Shown here one piece after another: positions 50,566-58,959 of a stretch of 64,000 bases of DNA; position 1 is the first letter of the stretch; every line of letters begins with the position of its first letter. Under the pieces are notes generated by a model. The model was not told where the DNA came from. It saw nothing but the letters and a program-made list of their open reading frames with translations, and did no database searches. The position numbers and the translations under genes are program-made. The DNA comes from Streptomyces sp. NRRL F-2664 (GTDB lineage: Bacteria; Actinomycetota; Actinomycetes; Streptomycetales; Streptomycetaceae), in assembly GCF_000719345.1 (NCBI RefSeq), contig NZ_JOFX01000032.1, positions 1 to 64,000 on the forward strand, given 5' to 3'.

Positions 50566-53036
50566 GACGGGTCTTCCTTGTCGTGGTGCCCGGGCCGGAC
50601 GGCTGCCGGGGCGGTGGGGTCGGTACGGGGGGTACGGGCGGTGGGCGCGGGTCGGGCGGTGGGCGCGGCGGCGGCGTATTCGGGGTCGGCCGCGGGTGCG
50701 GGCCGTGGCGGCCCCACGGCGTTCTGCGGCAGGTGCCGGGTGGTGGGCTGAGGGGGCGGATGAGGGGATGTGAGGCGCGAGGGCTCGCGGGGCGGCCGGT
50801 GCGGCGGTGTGCGCGCGGGCCTGCGGGGTGGCCGCTGCGGCCACGGCGTCCACCAGTTCAGGCCGCCGGCCAGGCGCATGAGCGCCGGTACGAGCACGCC
50901 CCGGACGAGCGTCGCGTCGAGGAGGACGCCCAGGCCCGCGCCGATCCCGAAGAACTGCAGGAGCGAGACCCGGGAGGTGCCGAAGCCGAGCAGGGTGAAG
51001 GCGAGCAGCGCCCCGGCCGTGGTGACGATGCCTCCGGTGCGGGCGATGCCGGAGACGATGGCGCAGGCGTCGTCCTGCCCGGCGTCGTGCGCCTCCTTGA
51101 TGCGCGCGAGGACGAACACCTCGTAGTCCACCGACAGTCCGAAGACGATGCAGAACAGCAGCACGGGCATGGTGGTGCTGAGCGGACCGGGGGTGAAGCC
51201 GAGCAGGTCCCGCAGGTGTCCCGCCTGGAAGATCCACGTCATGGCGCCGAGGACGGCGGCGAGGCTCAGGGCGTTCAGTGCGATGGCCTTCAGCGGGAGC
51301 AGCAGGCTGCGCGTGAAGCCGAGCAGCAGCACGAAGGTGGTCGCGGTGATCACGGTGAGGGCCAGGGGGATCCGGTCGCCCACCGTGTCCTTGGCGTCCA
51401 CCAGTACGGCGCTCGGTCCGCCGACGAGGACGGCGGCGCCGGCCGGGCCGGGGGTCGCGCGGATGTCGCGTACGAGTTGCTGCGCGGCGCGGGAGTGCGG
51501 GTCCACCAGCGGTACGACCGACAGCCGGGCGGTAGCGGCGGGGGCGTCCGCGGATGGGGCGGGGCCGGGCAGCGGGGCGGGGCCGGGGAGCGGGGCGGGG
51601 CCGGGGAGCGGGGCGGAGCCCGGCAGCGGGGCGGGCGCGCCGTTGCGGAAGGTGCCCTCGGGCGTCACGACCTGGGCGACCTGCGGCAGCGCGGACAGGG
51701 TGCGGGCGTGGTCCACCCGGGCCGACGGGGACGCCGTACCGGTGGTGAGGACGGTGAGCGCGCCGGCGCCCTTCATGTCGAAGGCGCCGCGCACCAGGTC
51801 GCCGGTCTGCCGGGCGGCCGAGCCCGCCGGCAGCGCCCGGTCGTCGGGGGTGGCGAAACCGGCGTGGGCGAACGGTCCGGCGAGCAGCGCCAGCAGTCCG
51901 ATCACCGGCAGCGCCGCCAGCAGCGGACGGCGTACGACGATCCGCGCGAGCCCCTCCCAGAACCGTGAGCGCGACCCGGCGTGGGCCCGGCGGCGCCAGG
52001 GCACGGCCCAGGCGTTCACCCGTTTGCCGAGCAGCGCGAGCAGGGCCGGCAGCACGGTCACGGCGCTCACCGCGGCGATCACCACGACGGCGATGCCGGC
52101 GTAGGCGAAGGACCGCAGGAAGTACGGCGGGAACACCAGCAGTGTGGCGAGCGCGGCGGATACGGTCGCGGCGCTGAAGACGATCGTGTGGCCGGCGGTG
52201 CGCACGGTCCGTACGGCGGCGGCGCGCGGTGCGTACCCGCCGGCGAGCTCCTCGCGGAAGCGTGAGACGACCAGCAGGCCGTAGTCGATGCCCAGGCCCA
52301 GGCCGAGCGCCGTGGTGAGGTTCAGTGCGAAGACGGAGACGTCGGTGACGCTGCCGAGAACCTTCAGGGCGAGCAGCGTCCCGACGACGGCGAGGACGCC
52401 GATGAGCAGGGGCAGGGCGGCGGCCACGACGCTGCCGAACACGAGGACCAGCAGGATCAGGGTGCCGGGCAGGACGACGGCCTCGGCCCGCTTCAGGTCG
52501 GACTCCGACAGGTGCTGCAGCTCGGCGTCGACCAGCGCGGACCCTCCGACGCGCACCGTCAGGGCATCCTCCCCGGACCCGGACCCGGCCCGGGTGGTGA
52601 GCTGTTCCCGCAACCGCTCGACGCGCGCGCCGAGCCGGTCCCCCTCGCCGTCCACGTGCGCGACCAGCATGGCGGCGCGGCCGTCCCGGCCGCGTAGCTC
52701 CGCCGCGCCGCCGCTCCAGTACGAGGTCACCGCGCTGACGTCCGGCTCGGCGGTCAGGCGCCTGGTCAGGGCCTCGCCCGCGGCCCGGGCGGCCGGGCTG
52801 TCGACGGAGCCGGCGCGGGCCTGCGCGACGACGACCAGGTTGGGGGACTCCCCCGCGTGGCGGGCGGCGAGGACGGCGGCCCGGCTGGACTCGGACCGCG
52901 GGTCGTCGTACCCCTGGGTCTTCAGCCGTCCGGTCGCATCCGCGCCGAACACGGCCGCCAGCAGCAGGAACACGAACGCGGCGAGGAGGACCAGTCGGGG
53001 ACGACGGGTCGCAAGGCTCCCTGCACGACGGAACAT
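50562..53036 (-). CDS. MMPL/RND-family lipid transporter
   Basis: 824 residues with two homologous halves, each one helix, a large outer loop and about five further helices. Motifs FALNLTTALGLGLGIDYGLL (helix 5 region) and LFCIVFGLSVDYEVFVLARI are typical MMPL. Family members in actinobacteria export lipids and lipid-like polyketides. The second loop holds a PLPGPA repeat encoded by tandem DNA repeats near 51560-51620, and the tail of about 110 residues is Pro/Arg-rich and cytoplasmic. GGAGG lies 5 bases before the ATG at 53036. It heads the three-gene unit, so it is probably the exporter of the PKS-AOS product. Confidence 0.93.
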   Translation of the reverse strand: MFRRAGSLATRRPRLVLLAAFVFLLLAAVFGADATGRLKTQGYDDPRSESSRAAVLAARHAGESPNLVVVAQARAGSVDSPAARAAGEALTRRLTAEPDVSAVTSYWSGGAAELRGRDGRAAMLVAHVDGEGDRLGARVERLREQLTTRAGSGSGEDALTVRVGGSALVDAELQHLSESDLKRAEAVVLPGTLILLVLVFGSVVAAALPLLIGVLAVVGTLLALKVLGSVTDVSVFALNLTTALGLGLGIDYGLLVVSRFREELAGGYAPRAAAVRTVRTAGHTIVFSAATVSAALATLLVFPPYFLRSFAYAGIAVVVIAAVSAVTVLPALLALLGKRVNAWAVPWRRRAHAGSRSRFWEGLARIVVRRPLLAALPVIGLLALLAGPFAHAGFATPDDRALPAGSAARQTGDLVRGAFDMKGAGALTVLTTGTASPSARVDHARTLSALPQVAQVVTPEGTFRNGAPAPLPGSAPLPGPAPLPGPAPLPGPAPSADAPAATARLSVVPLVDPHSRAAQQLVRDIRATPGPAGAAVLVGGPSAVLVDAKDTVGDRIPLALTVITATTFVLLLGFTRSLLLPLKAIALNALSLAAVLGAMTWIFQAGHLRDLLGFTPGPLSTTMPVLLFCIVFGLSVDYEVFVLARIKEAHDAGQDDACAIVSGIARTGGIVTTAGALLAFTLLGFGTSRVSLLQFFGIGAGLGVLLDATLVRGVLVPALMRLAGGLNWWTPWPQRPPRRPARTPPHRPPREPSRLTSPHPPPQPTTRHLPQNAVGPPRPAPAADPEYAAAAPTARPAPTARTPRTDPTAPAAVRPGHHDKEDPS

Positions 53037-53383
53037 CGGGGCCTCCGGTCCGGGTGGCTTGTCGCTCCTGCTTTTCCTCAGGACGGTCGATTGCCACCCT
53101 GCCCGGGGCAGGGAACGGGCCGTAGTCCCGGCCATTCGTCACTTGACAGGAGAGGGAGGGGGCGGTTCCGCCGGGCGAAGCGCGGGATGGGATGGCGCGA
53201 CACCGCCGCCGGTGGGGCCGGGTGTATGCGACGTACGCCTTCCCGGTAGGCCCGGAGCCGGAGGCCGCGCGCGTGCAGCTCCCCGCGCCACTCCCCCGCA
53301 CCAGTTCTGCGCGAAATTGGTGCGCTTCAGCGCGGGATTGATGCAACCCTGTGGCTGCCTCTGTTTCTCAGGAAGGACGCACC
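53037..53383. other. Divergent promoter region, no gene seen
   Basis: 347 bases between the MMPL gene and the ribbon-helix-helix gene; promoters of both must lie here. A 38-base stretch at 53281-53345 is AT-richer (TTGGTGCGC...GATTGATGCAA). No clear box found. Confidence 0.4.
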
Positions 53384-53611
53384 GTGGAGCAACTCCCCCC
53401 GCACCCCGACACCGAGCGGTACTCCGTGACCCTCTGCCCGCCGGCGGTCACGATCGTCTCGGAGCTGACGGCCGCCTCCGGCGTGAGCAAGTCCGACGTG
53501 ATCAACCGGGCCGTGCTCCTGCTCGGATTCATCGAACGGGAACGCGCCAAGGGCAACGACCTGATGATCCGCGACAGCACCGGCACCCTGGAGCGCATCC
53601 ACATCATCTGA
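53384..53611 (+). CDS. Small ribbon-helix-helix-like protein
   Basis: 75 residues from a GTG with AGGAAGGA upstream. The core RYSVTLCPPAVTIVSELTAA followed by SGVSKSDVINRAVLLLGFIE matches the beta-strand plus two helices of RHH/CopG-type DNA-binding proteins found widely in Streptomyces. Ends RIHII. It diverges from the PKS-AOS transporter operon and may be its local regulator (position-based inference). No partner toxin is seen beside it. Confidence 0.75.
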   Translation: MEQLPPHPDTERYSVTLCPPAVTIVSELTAASGVSKSDVINRAVLLLGFIERERAKGNDLMIRDSTGTLERIHII

Positions 53612-53620
53612 CCGCCGGGC

Positions 53621-53676
53621 CGGGGAGCCGGGGAGCCGGGGAGCCGGGGAGCCGGGGAGCCGGGGAGCCGGGGAGC
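53621..53676 (+). repeat. 8-bp tandem repeat, seven units
   Basis: CGGGGAGC repeated seven times without error, with a partial eighth unit, ten bases after the RHH gene's stop. Low-complexity expansion in a 3' untranslated region; copy number is probably unstable. Confidence 0.9.
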
Positions 53677-53816
53677 CGGGGGAACGATACGGGTCGGACG
53701 TCCCGGCCCTCGGCGGACGGCAGTTCGGCCGGTGCCGCGCCGCCGTCGGGCGGCGGTCGGTTGCCGCGGGATCCGGCCGCGGGACGGGTCACCTCACGCA
53801 CCGTACGCTGCGTCGG

Positions 53817-53842
53817 CCCCCGGACCGGGTGGGGTCCGGGGG
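53817..53842. terminator. Terminator between convergent genes
   Basis: CCCCCGGACC (53817-53826) and GGTCCGGGGG (53833-53842) form a perfect 10-bp stem with 6-base loop, 17 bases beyond the methyltransferase stop and downstream of the RHH gene. Confidence 0.8.
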
Positions 53843-53859
53843 TGTGGGGCCTGTGCGCG

Positions 53860-54804
53860 TCAGCCTCTGCGGCGGCGGTTGCGGGCGACGATCGCGCGGG
53901 TGATCACGGGCGGGAGCAGGTCCTTGGCCAGCTTGCGCCAGCGGGCGGCGGGCCTGCGTGCGGCGGTGGGGGCGGGGGCGGGGGCCGGCGGTGCCGGTTC
54001 CGTCGGCGGCGCGGGGTGGAGGGGCTGCGGGGGCTGCGGCGCGACCACGCCGTGGTCCCCGACGCGTACCAGGGGGCGGCCGTCGATCACGTCCACGCCG
54101 TGCCAGAGGTCGGTGCGCTCCTCCAACCATGCGCGCAGGGCGGCCTGGTGGGGCGCCGGGTCGCCCCAGGTTGCGTAGAGTTTCGAGGCCGAGACGCAGA
54201 TGGGGTGCAGGTCGCCCGTGACCACGGCGGTCCAGACGGCGGCCGCGACGCCGGGGCAGTGCTCGGAGCGGTAGTCGTCGAAGACCACCACGGCGTCCGG
54301 GGTCGTCAGCAGGCGCGAGGAGGCGATGTCCGTGACGACGTGCTCGTAGAGGTGTGAGGCGTCGATGTGGACGAATCGGCAGCTCCCCGGTTTGACGCGG
54401 TCGGCGACAACCGAGGTGGGGGCCTGGATCACCGTCGGCAGTGCCTCGTGGAAGGCCAGGTAGTTCGTCTCGAAGCCGCGCCGGGTGAGCGTGGGGTAGG
54501 AGCTGCGGTTCTCCGCGACGTTGAAGTCGTCCGTCGCGGGCGAGTCGAAGAGGTCGCAGACGGTGAACTCCTCGCCGGGCCGGAGGTACCGTCCGAGGAA
54601 GATCGCGCTCTTCCCCATGAAGGCGCCGAGCTCCAGGAGGTCGCCCGGCTGGTCCTCAGTGCTGTTCTGACGCGTCAGGAACCAGTCGAAGAGCACCTGG
54701 TCGTAGTCCGAGAACCACCCTTTGACCTCGCCGTACGTGGTGGGGACGAGCGGGGCCGGCTCACCGTCGGGGGTAGTGACGGAAGCTTGTGAAACGTGCG
54801 ACAC
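53860..54804 (-). CDS. Class I SAM-dependent methyltransferase
   Basis: 314 residues. Motif I is LLELGAFMGKSAIFLGRYL; later motifs include FVHIDASHLYEHVVTDIASS and AVVVFDDYRSEHCPGVAAAV, as in the Methyltransf_24 group of natural-product or sugar methyltransferases. About 60 C-terminal residues are Pro-rich linker followed by a basic helix (RRPAARWRKLAKDLLPP) that may bind membrane or nucleic acid. It stands alone. It may tailor the PKS-AOS product or another metabolite; no direct evidence links it. Confidence 0.88.
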   Translation of the reverse strand: MSHVSQASVTTPDGEPAPLVPTTYGEVKGWFSDYDQVLFDWFLTRQNSTEDQPGDLLELGAFMGKSAIFLGRYLRPGEEFTVCDLFDSPATDDFNVAENRSSYPTLTRRGFETNYLAFHEALPTVIQAPTSVVADRVKPGSCRFVHIDASHLYEHVVTDIASSRLLTTPDAVVVFDDYRSEHCPGVAAAVWTAVVTGDLHPICVSASKLYATWGDPAPHQAALRAWLEERTDLWHGVDVIDGRPLVRVGDHGVVAPQPPQPLHPAPPTEPAPPAPAPAPTAARRPAARWRKLAKDLLPPVITRAIVARNRRRRG

Positions 54805-55180
54805 GGAGAGTCATCCTCCAGCGGAGTGGCATCGGTTTTCACGCTGAGACCCGGCCGGGTAACGGAACACTAAGCCCTGGGGGGACGTGTGACGAGATGT
54901 GAGCGGGATCGATCTTGATTCCCGTCACCGGGGTGGGGATGGTGTAGTGCGGTGGCCGCGGATTTCGTCTGCGGCGCGGCCGCCCCGGCCTCCCATGGGT
55001 CGCACCCCTGCCCTGCCGCGGGGGGCGTGCCGGACTCCGCCGCGCGGCGGGGGCGGTGTGGACACGCCCGGGGTCGGAGCCCGCTCATCACCGCAGCCGG
55101 TTCGCCGGCCGTACGGGTCGGGCCCGCCGTCCGCCGGTGGCCCGCGGACGTCGTCACGGCGCCGAACTGGAGGGGGTTGG
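54805..55180. other. Intergenic, no gene seen
   Basis: 376 bases upstream of the methyltransferase gene and downstream of the acetyltransferase-like gene. Frames present are shadow-like with poor codon bias. AT-richer bases at 54840-54930 probably carry the methyltransferase promoter. Confidence 0.5.
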
Positions 55181-55696
55181 TCAGCCGGCGGCGAGGAGGG
55201 GGCCGGTCTGTTCGTGCGGGGTGGGGTCGGCGTGGGGGCAGGGCGGGGCGGGGGTGAGGGTGGGGATGCGTATGCGGCGCAGGAGGTCGCGGGTGGCGCG
55301 CTGGTGCAGTGTGCTGCTCCAGGTGAGTCCCGGGTGGCGGGAGCGCAGGTGGGAGAGTGCGCGGGTGCCCAGGCCGGTGCTGCGGAAACGGTCGTCGATC
55401 ACGATCGCGGTGATGACTCCCCGGGCGCAGTCCTGGCAGATCCGGTACTGGATTTCGCCGACGACCTGGCGGATGTGGACGAGGAGCAGGCATTCCTCGC
55501 CGGGGCCGGGGGCGTGGGGGATGTGCGTGGACAGGAAGTCGATGGCCCGGTAGGCGAGGATCCGGCGGCGCAGGCGGCCGGTGAGGCGGCTGCGGCGGGA
55601 GTGCCTGGCCCCGGTGCGGGCGGGTGGCGGTGTCGCAGCTGCGGGGGCGGGGCCGAACAGACTGCTGCTGGTGGGACGCGCATGTTGTCCGTGCAT
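55181..55696 (-). CDS. GNAT-like acetyltransferase protein
   Basis: 171 residues from the ATG at 55696 with GAGGGAAC upstream. Central part: LLLVHIRQVVGEIQYRICQD, GVITAIVIDDRFRSTGLGTR and ALSHLRSRHPG carry the GNAT motif A (RSTGLGTR, matching RxxGxG/A). The first 45 residues are Ala/Pro/Arg-rich and probably disordered. Catalytic substrate unknown; many such Streptomyces proteins are small and plasmid or arm encoded. It follows the 55753-56031 gene on the same strand. Confidence 0.75.
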   Translation of the reverse strand: MHGQHARPTSSSLFGPAPAAATPPPARTGARHSRRSRLTGRLRRRILAYRAIDFLSTHIPHAPGPGEECLLLVHIRQVVGEIQYRICQDCARGVITAIVIDDRFRSTGLGTRALSHLRSRHPGLTWSSTLHQRATRDLLRRIRIPTLTPAPPCPHADPTPHEQTGPLLAAG

Positions 55697-55752
55697 GTTC
55701 CCTCGTGTGCCCAGGCCGCAGGCGGATACCCGCTTCCCTCCTTCGGAGGTCA

Positions 55753-56031
55753 CTACGGGGGGTGTTCGCTTCCGTGGCGGGGGTGGAGCGAGGTGATCCT
55801 GTTCCGGTACTGCTCCAGGTGGGCGTCGGTTTCCGCGGGGGCCGGTTCGAGGTAGGCGGCGTGCAGTTCGGCCACGCGGTCGGCGCGCGGACAGAGGGCT
55901 GCGGGGCCGGCGGCGTCGTGTGCGTCGCGGACCGGTCGGGTGGCCTGCCGGCGGGTGAGGAGCACTGCGGTGGTGACAGCGGTGGTGACAGCGGCGGCGG
56001 CGATGGCGGGGAGCCGAAGGTGCGCGGCCAC
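55753..56031 (-). CDS. Small membrane-anchored hypothetical protein
   Basis: 92 residues from a GTG with AAGGAGGAA 5 bases upstream. One N-terminal membrane helix (LPAIAAAAVTTAVTTAVLLT) followed by a soluble acidic/aromatic tail (RVAELHAAYLEPAPAETDAH). No family recognised. Confidence 0.65.
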   Translation of the reverse strand: MAAHLRLPAIAAAAVTTAVTTAVLLTRRQATRPVRDAHDAAGPAALCPRADRVAELHAAYLEPAPAETDAHLEQYRNRITSLHPRHGSEHPP

Positions 56032-56140
56032 GCTTGTTCCTCCTTGGGTGGGTGTTCGGCGACCGGGCCGGATCGGACGGGCGGGCGGGGGCGTTGCGGG
56101 CCCGGCCCGGGGGCGGAGCCGACCGCCCCCGCAAGCGGGC

Positions 56141-56172
56141 GGCGCCGACCCCGGGGGCGTGGGGTCGGCGCC
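56141..56172 (-). terminator. Terminator of the DUF3618-DUF4235 operon
   Basis: Perfect 12-bp stem GGCGCCGACCCC/GGGGTCGGCGCC with 8-base loop, 13 bases after the DUF4235 stop on the minus strand. Confidence 0.85.
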
Positions 56173-56185
56173 GGTCCGGGGCGGC

Positions 56186-56452
56186 TCAGCCGGGCCAGGT
56201 GCCGGTGAGGCGGCGGGTGGTGGCGGCTCCTGCGCGGTCGACGGCCGCCTTGACGACGGCGAAGATCGCTCCTTGCAGGGCCGCGGCGATCAGGACTTCG
56301 CGCCAGGTGCGGTCCTCGTCGGTGGCGTCGGGGGCGTCGCCGTCGTGGCTGATCATCTTCCAGGCCTGCTTGAAGGCCGCGCCGGCGATCATGCCGCTGG
56401 TGGCGCCGAGCGCCAGTCCGATCGGCTTGTAGGCGATCTTGGATGCTTTCAT
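56186..56452 (-). CDS. DUF4235 membrane protein
   Basis: 88 residues matching DUF4235: MKASKIAYKPIGLALGATSG, MIAGAAFKQAWKMISHDGDA and LIAAALQGAIFAVVKAAVDR, ending RRLTGTWPG. Two membrane helices flank an acidic loop. Function unknown; usually next to DUF3618, as here, whose stop it overlaps (ATGA). Envelope stress or structural role is guessed for the pair. Confidence 0.9.
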   Translation of the reverse strand: MKASKIAYKPIGLALGATSGMIAGAAFKQAWKMISHDGDAPDATDEDRTWREVLIAAALQGAIFAVVKAAVDRAGAATTRRLTGTWPG

Positions 56453-56946
56453 CGGCGCCTCCGGCTGCGGCGCAGGAGCAGGAGGACGACGACCGCGGCG
56501 GCCGCGGCGATCAGCGGGGTGCGGTTGGCGCGTGCCAGGGTGGCGGCCCGGTCGGCCTTTTCACGCACCGGGTCCGGCGTCTTCTCGGCGGCGAGGTGTC
56601 CGGCCCGGGCGGCGGTGTCGCGTACCTGGGCGGCGGCGTGTGCGGCTTTGTCGAGGAGGGGGTCGGGCGTGTTGTCCTTCACCAGCCGGCCGGCGTGCGC
56701 GGCCTTGTCCCGGAGCTGGTCGGTCACCTGGGCGGCCTTCTCGGTGGCCTGTTCCTGGAGCTTTGCCGCCTTCTCGGTGGCCTGTTCCTGGAGCTTTGCC
56801 GCCTTCTCCTTCGCCTGGGCCTTGACGTCCGCCTTGCCTGCCAGGGCCTCGACGGTCTGGCCGAGTTCATCGCGGGTGTGTTCGACCTGTTTGCGCAGTT
56901 CCTCGGGGGTGGGCGAGGGCTGCTTGTCGCCCTGGGGGGTGTTCAT
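56449..56946 (-). CDS. DUF3618 protein with coiled-coil repeats
   Basis: 165 residues. The start TPEELRKQVEHTRDELGQTV is the DUF3618 signature. A lysine/alanine/glutamate helix follows with two exact copies of KAAKLQEQATE, a DNA-level 33-bp duplication at about 56722-56790. The end LIAAAAAVVVLLLLRRSRRRR is a tail anchor, so the coiled coil is held at the inner membrane. Operon with DUF4235. Confidence 0.88.
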   Translation of the reverse strand: MNTPQGDKQPSPTPEELRKQVEHTRDELGQTVEALAGKADVKAQAKEKAAKLQEQATEKAAKLQEQATEKAAQVTDQLRDKAAHAGRLVKDNTPDPLLDKAAHAAAQVRDTAARAGHLAAEKTPDPVREKADRAATLARANRTPLIAAAAAVVVLLLLRRSRRRR

Positions 56947-57193
56947 CGGGGTGCTGCCTCCTTCTTCTCGGCCGCGTGGGCCTGGCGCTGTCGATGGCCT
57001 GCTCCGGTGCAGGTGGGCGGGTGGCCGGCCGCGGCGGCCTGCTGCCGGACGGCAGCAGGCCGCTGTGGTGGCGGCCGGGCCCGGGCCGTGGGGACGGCCG
57101 GCCGGGCCCGGCCTGCCGGTCCTCTTCTTGCTTCCCGCTCCTGCGTCGGCGCGCATACCCCCCGAGCAGCCGATCACCCGCCCGGCCGCCGGG

Positions 57194-57802
57194 TCATCGC
57201 AGACGGCGCAGGAACGGACGGGGCGGGAGCAGGCGGGGCAGGAGCAGGCGGGGCAGGAGCAGGCGGCGCAGGAGCAGGCGGGGCGCGGCCCGGACCAGGG
57301 CGGCCGCGGTCAGGCCGATGGCTGCGCCGGCTGCGACGTCGGAGGGGTAGTGCGCGCCGCTGTGGACCCGCTCGATCGCCACCATCACGGCCGGTACGCA
57401 GCATGCGGCGGCGGCCCCCGGCCGGGTGGGCGCGACGGCCGCGGTGAACGCCACGGCTGCGGCGGTGTGGCCGGAGGGGAAGGAGGAGCTGTCGGGGCGG
57501 TCCTGCACGTCGGGGTGCGGGATCCACTCCTTGGGGGGCCGGCGTCGCTCGACGAGGGGTTTCGCCACCCCGTTGGCCAGCAGCTCGGCGACCGCCATGG
57601 CCGTGATCCCGGTGGCGGCCGCCTTGCGGCCGCGCCGGCCCCCGCCGGCCGCCATGAGCACCGCGGCCGCCCACCACAGTTTGGTGTGCTCGGCCGCCTC
57701 CTCGACCGGCGGGAGGAGGCGCCGCGCCCAGGCGGAGTCCCATGCGGCCATTCGCCGGACCAGCCGGTGATCGCGGCTGCGCAGCAGGGCCAGGACGTCC
57801 AT
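57194..57802 (-). CDS. PAP2-family phosphatase
   Basis: 202 residues. Motifs: KPLVERRRP (KX6RP), SSFPSGHTAAAVAF (PSGH) and RVHSGAHYPSDVAAG (xxxHxxxD), the three phosphatase signatures. Four to five membrane helices. Expected to dephosphorylate lipid phosphates such as undecaprenyl diphosphate or phosphatidate. The C-terminal tail is a Leu/Arg/Pro repeat (LLLPRLLLPRLL) from a tandem DNA repeat and may be a recent extension. ATG at 57802 follows GAGGAGGT. Confidence 0.9.
   Translation of the reverse strand: MDVLALLRSRDHRLVRRMAAWDSAWARRLLPPVEEAAEHTKLWWAAAVLMAAGGGRRGRKAAATGITAMAVAELLANGVAKPLVERRRPPKEWIPHPDVQDRPDSSSFPSGHTAAAVAFTAAVAPTRPGAAAACCVPAVMVAIERVHSGAHYPSDVAAGAAIGLTAAALVRAAPRLLLRRLLLPRLLLPRLLPPRPFLRRLR
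57225..57290 (-). repeat. 15-bp tandem repeat inside the PAP2 gene
   Basis: About four copies of a 15-base unit (minus strand sense CTCCTGCCCCGCCTG) in frame, encoding the repeated pentapeptide LLxRL near the end of the phosphatase. In-frame expansion outside the conserved domain. Confidence 0.75.
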
Positions 57803-57843
57803 GCTCCGCACACCTCCTCGTCCCGTGCCGTGGTGCGCCCGGC

Positions 57844-58884
57844 TCATTCCAGGCGGCGGCGGTCCTCGTCGCTCCACTTACGGGTGTCCCGGGGTTCGAC
57901 GTAGGGTTCCTCGTCCTCGGGGTGGCCGCCGGCGATGGCGCGCTGGCGGACCATTTCGGCGTCGAACTCCAGGCCGAGGAGGATGGCGAGGTTGGTGATC
58001 CACAACCAGATCAGGAAGACGATGACGCCGGCGAGGGTGCCGTACGTCTTGTTGTACGAGCCGAAGTTCGCGACGTAGAACGCGAAGCCGGCCGAGGCGA
58101 TCAGCCAGATCAGCAGCGCCAGGAAGCTCCCGGGGGTGATCCACTTGAAGCCGCGGCCCTTGGCGTTCGGTGCCGCCCAGTACAGGATCGCGATCATGAT
58201 CGTGACGAGCAGGACCAGGACGGGCCACTTCGCGATCGACCACACCGTCATGGCGGTGTCCCCGACGCCGAGAGCGGCGCCCGCCTGCCGGGCCAGGCCG
58301 CCGGTGAACACCACGATCAGGGCGCTGACCACGGCCAGGACCATCAGGGTGATGGTCAGGGCCAGGCGCAGGGGCAGGATCTTCCACACCGGGCGGCCCT
58401 CGGGCATGTCGTAGACGGCGTTGGAGGTGCGGATGAAGGCGGCGACGTATCCGGAGGCCGACCAGATGGCGACGGCCAGGCCGACGATCGCCACGAGGGA
58501 TCCGATGCCGGCGTTGCCCTGGAGCTGCTGGACCGCCTGGGTGATCACGTCGCGCGCGGAGCCGGGTGTCAGCTTCTGCAGGTTGGCCAGTACCTGTTCG
58601 GTCGCTGATTTCCCGGCGATGCCCAGCAGGGAGACCAGCACCAGCAGGGCCGGGAAGAGTGCCAGCACCCCGTAGTAGGTCAGGGCTGCGGCCCGGTCGG
58701 CGAGCTCGTCGTCCTGGAACTCCTTCAGCGTGCCGCGCAGCACCGCCGTCCACGACCGTTTCGGCATCTGCGAGAGCCGGTCCGGGGCCCGCTCCTCGAC
58801 CTGTTCGTCGGGGCCCACGCGGTCGGGTCCGGGCGGGGCGGGCTGCGGGGCGGCGCCGTGCTCTGGTTTCGGGGCGTGTGTCAT
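57844..58884 (-). CDS. YihY/UPF0761 family membrane protein
   Basis: 346 residues from the ATG at 58884. Family signatures: LADRAAALTYYGVLALFPAL in helix 1, SLVAIVGLAVAIWSASGYVA, and FGSYNKTYGTLAGVIVFLIW near the end. About six helices, basic/acidic ends outside. Often annotated ribonuclease BN but membrane function is unknown. An ATG at 58920 would add 12 residues. Operon-like spacing (41 bases) with the PAP2 phosphatase. Confidence 0.92.
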   Translation of the reverse strand: MTHAPKPEHGAAPQPAPPGPDRVGPDEQVEERAPDRLSQMPKRSWTAVLRGTLKEFQDDELADRAAALTYYGVLALFPALLVLVSLLGIAGKSATEQVLANLQKLTPGSARDVITQAVQQLQGNAGIGSLVAIVGLAVAIWSASGYVAAFIRTSNAVYDMPEGRPVWKILPLRLALTITLMVLAVVSALIVVFTGGLARQAGAALGVGDTAMTVWSIAKWPVLVLLVTIMIAILYWAAPNAKGRGFKWITPGSFLALLIWLIASAGFAFYVANFGSYNKTYGTLAGVIVFLIWLWITNLAILLGLEFDAEMVRQRAIAGGHPEDEEPYVEPRDTRKWSDEDRRRLE

Positions 58885-58959
58885 ACCCAGCGGCTTTCCT
58901 CTCACGGGGGTCTCATGCACCGCCCCACGCCGCTGTCGTTGGTGCCGGCGCTCCCGTGG

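Noticed and set aside
50566..53346. Extension of the PKS-AOS frame upstream to about 53346
   Set aside because: The extra 900 codons are Arg/Pro-rich shadow of the MMPL gene; the KS starts at MTDIAIVGLGCRFPG.
53621..53676. Possible CRISPR repeats
   Set aside because: Units are 8 bp with no spacers, a simple tandem repeat; no cas genes anywhere in the window.
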